From Fodinisporobacter ferrooxydans (GTDB lineage: Bacteria > Bacillota > Bacilli > Tumebacillales > MYW30-H2): a DNA stretch of 64,000 bases. Positions 63,668 to 64,000 of the stretch are shown here, piece after piece (the first letter of the stretch is position 1; every line of letters starts with the position of its first letter). Location of the stretch: assembly GCF_022818495.1 (NCBI RefSeq), contig NZ_CP089291.1:1847001-1911000 (forward strand). The letters run 5' to 3'. The notes under the pieces were generated by a model. The model saw only the letters and a program-made list of their open reading frames with translations, did not search any database and was not told where the DNA came from. Both the position numbers and the translations under genes were made by a program.

Positions 63668-64000
63668 ATGGAACAGATTATTGAAACATGGGTTGTACAA
63701 TTTCAATACATTGGCATGTTTTTTATATTATCGCTTGGAATCGTCGGTCTTCCCCTACCTGATGAAATTCTGATAACATTTATTGGATATCAAGCATCGC
63801 TTGGAAAACTTTCATTACTCGTTTCATTTATGGTTACGTTCTTTGGTTCCGTTCTGGGGATTTGCGGCAGTTATGCATTAGGAGTAAAATATGGCCTTCC
63901 ATTGCTTCAAAAATATGGATCCAAATTCCGATTATCGGAAAGGAAAATCAAACAGACACAGCAGTTTTATATTCAATATGGTCCGTTTTTTGTAACTTTG
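63668..64000 (+). CDS. DedA-family membrane protein (N-terminal part, runs off the window)
   Basis: 111 codons are visible. The start MEQIIETWVVQFQYIG followed by a span containing GIVGLPLPDEILITFIGY matches the conserved DedA/SNARE-associated N-terminus, with the Pro-x-Pro-Asp-Glu variant. DedA proteins flip undecaprenyl phosphate or phospholipids. The gene continues past the window. The ribosome binding site is weak (GGGATATTAA). Confidence 0.85.
   Translation, partial: MEQIIETWVVQFQYIGMFFILSLGIVGLPLPDEILITFIGYQASLGKLSLLVSFMVTFFGSVLGICGSYALGVKYGLPLLQKYGSKFRLSERKIKQTQQFYIQYGPFFVTL

Noticed and set aside
1-64000. tRNA or rRNA genes
   Set aside because: No cloverleaf with a TTC-type loop and CCA end, and no rRNA sequence, was noticed by eye; no scan could be run.

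Overview
The window looks like a chromosomal segment from a low-GC, endospore-forming Gram-positive bacterium of the Bacilli. Evidence: a gerA-type germination operon, a YwmB-like protein, a c-di-AMP (ydaO-type) riboswitch in front of a cell-wall hydrolase, AGGAGG-type ribosome binding sites throughout, and intrinsic terminators. The absence of any c-type cytochrome motif beside an unusual cytochrome b operon, together with the many copper genes, fits an acid- or metal-exposed member of the order, but the genus cannot be read from the sequence.

Layout. 1-4.3 kb is a mobile-element junkyard (serine recombinase C-terminus, truncated group II intron, IS4-like transposase). 4.3-6.4 kb is a leftward operon for a divergent cytochrome b and three further proteins. 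6.5-9.7 kb is decayed (IS200 remnant, IS remnant, a PBP2-like gene with two in-frame stops, an aspartokinase fragment). 9.7-12.4 kb has a PrsW-type protease and a chemotaxis receptor. 12.6-15.3 kb is an IS605-type tnpB element split by an intact IS. 15.3-17.8 kb has lgt, a siroheme reductase-like protein and ywmB. 18-22.3 kb holds small metal-binding proteins and a copper ATPase. 22.7-26.5 kb is a gerA operon. 26.8-31.3 kb has carbonic anhydrase, an HD-GYP protein, a Met-rich exported protein and an orphan nuclease. 31.6-38.4 kb has an atypical response regulator, His-rich membrane proteins and a ResA/CcdA/Lgt-like redox operon beside a BlaI/M56 pair. 38.5-45.4 kb is a copper island with two multicopper oxidases around an OmpR-type two-component system, and a four-helix copper protein. 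45.6-55.4 kb has a Fur/metal transporter pair, permease and lysine aminomutase, membrane proteins, the riboswitch-controlled NlpC/P60 protein, an orphan histidine kinase and a decayed tnpB. 55.6-64 kb has a second CcdA, csoR-copZ-copA, a broken D-cysteine desulfhydrase, an M23 peptidase and the start of a DedA protein.

How it fits together. Two regulatory signals recur across the window. (1) A direct repeat, TCATAA-N5-TCATAA, sits exactly 8 bp before a -10 hexamer at eight promoters: the two-component system itself, multicopper oxidase 2, a SHOCT protein, a hypothetical protein, the His-rich membrane operon, the Met-rich exported protein, a zinc-ribbon protein and the chemotaxis receptor. This looks like the regulon of the OmpR-type regulator at 40.4 kb. 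(2) A palindrome ACTACA-N3-TGTAG(T/A) lies at three promoters (resA-ccdA-lgt-like operon, second ccdA, small lipoprotein) and resembles BlaI/CopY operators; a BlaI/M56 pair lies beside the first. A third, CsoR-like layer shares the -10 sequence GTATAGTATA at both copA loci. Together the region reads as a copper and envelope redox-stress island, heavily worked over by insertion sequences and gene decay.
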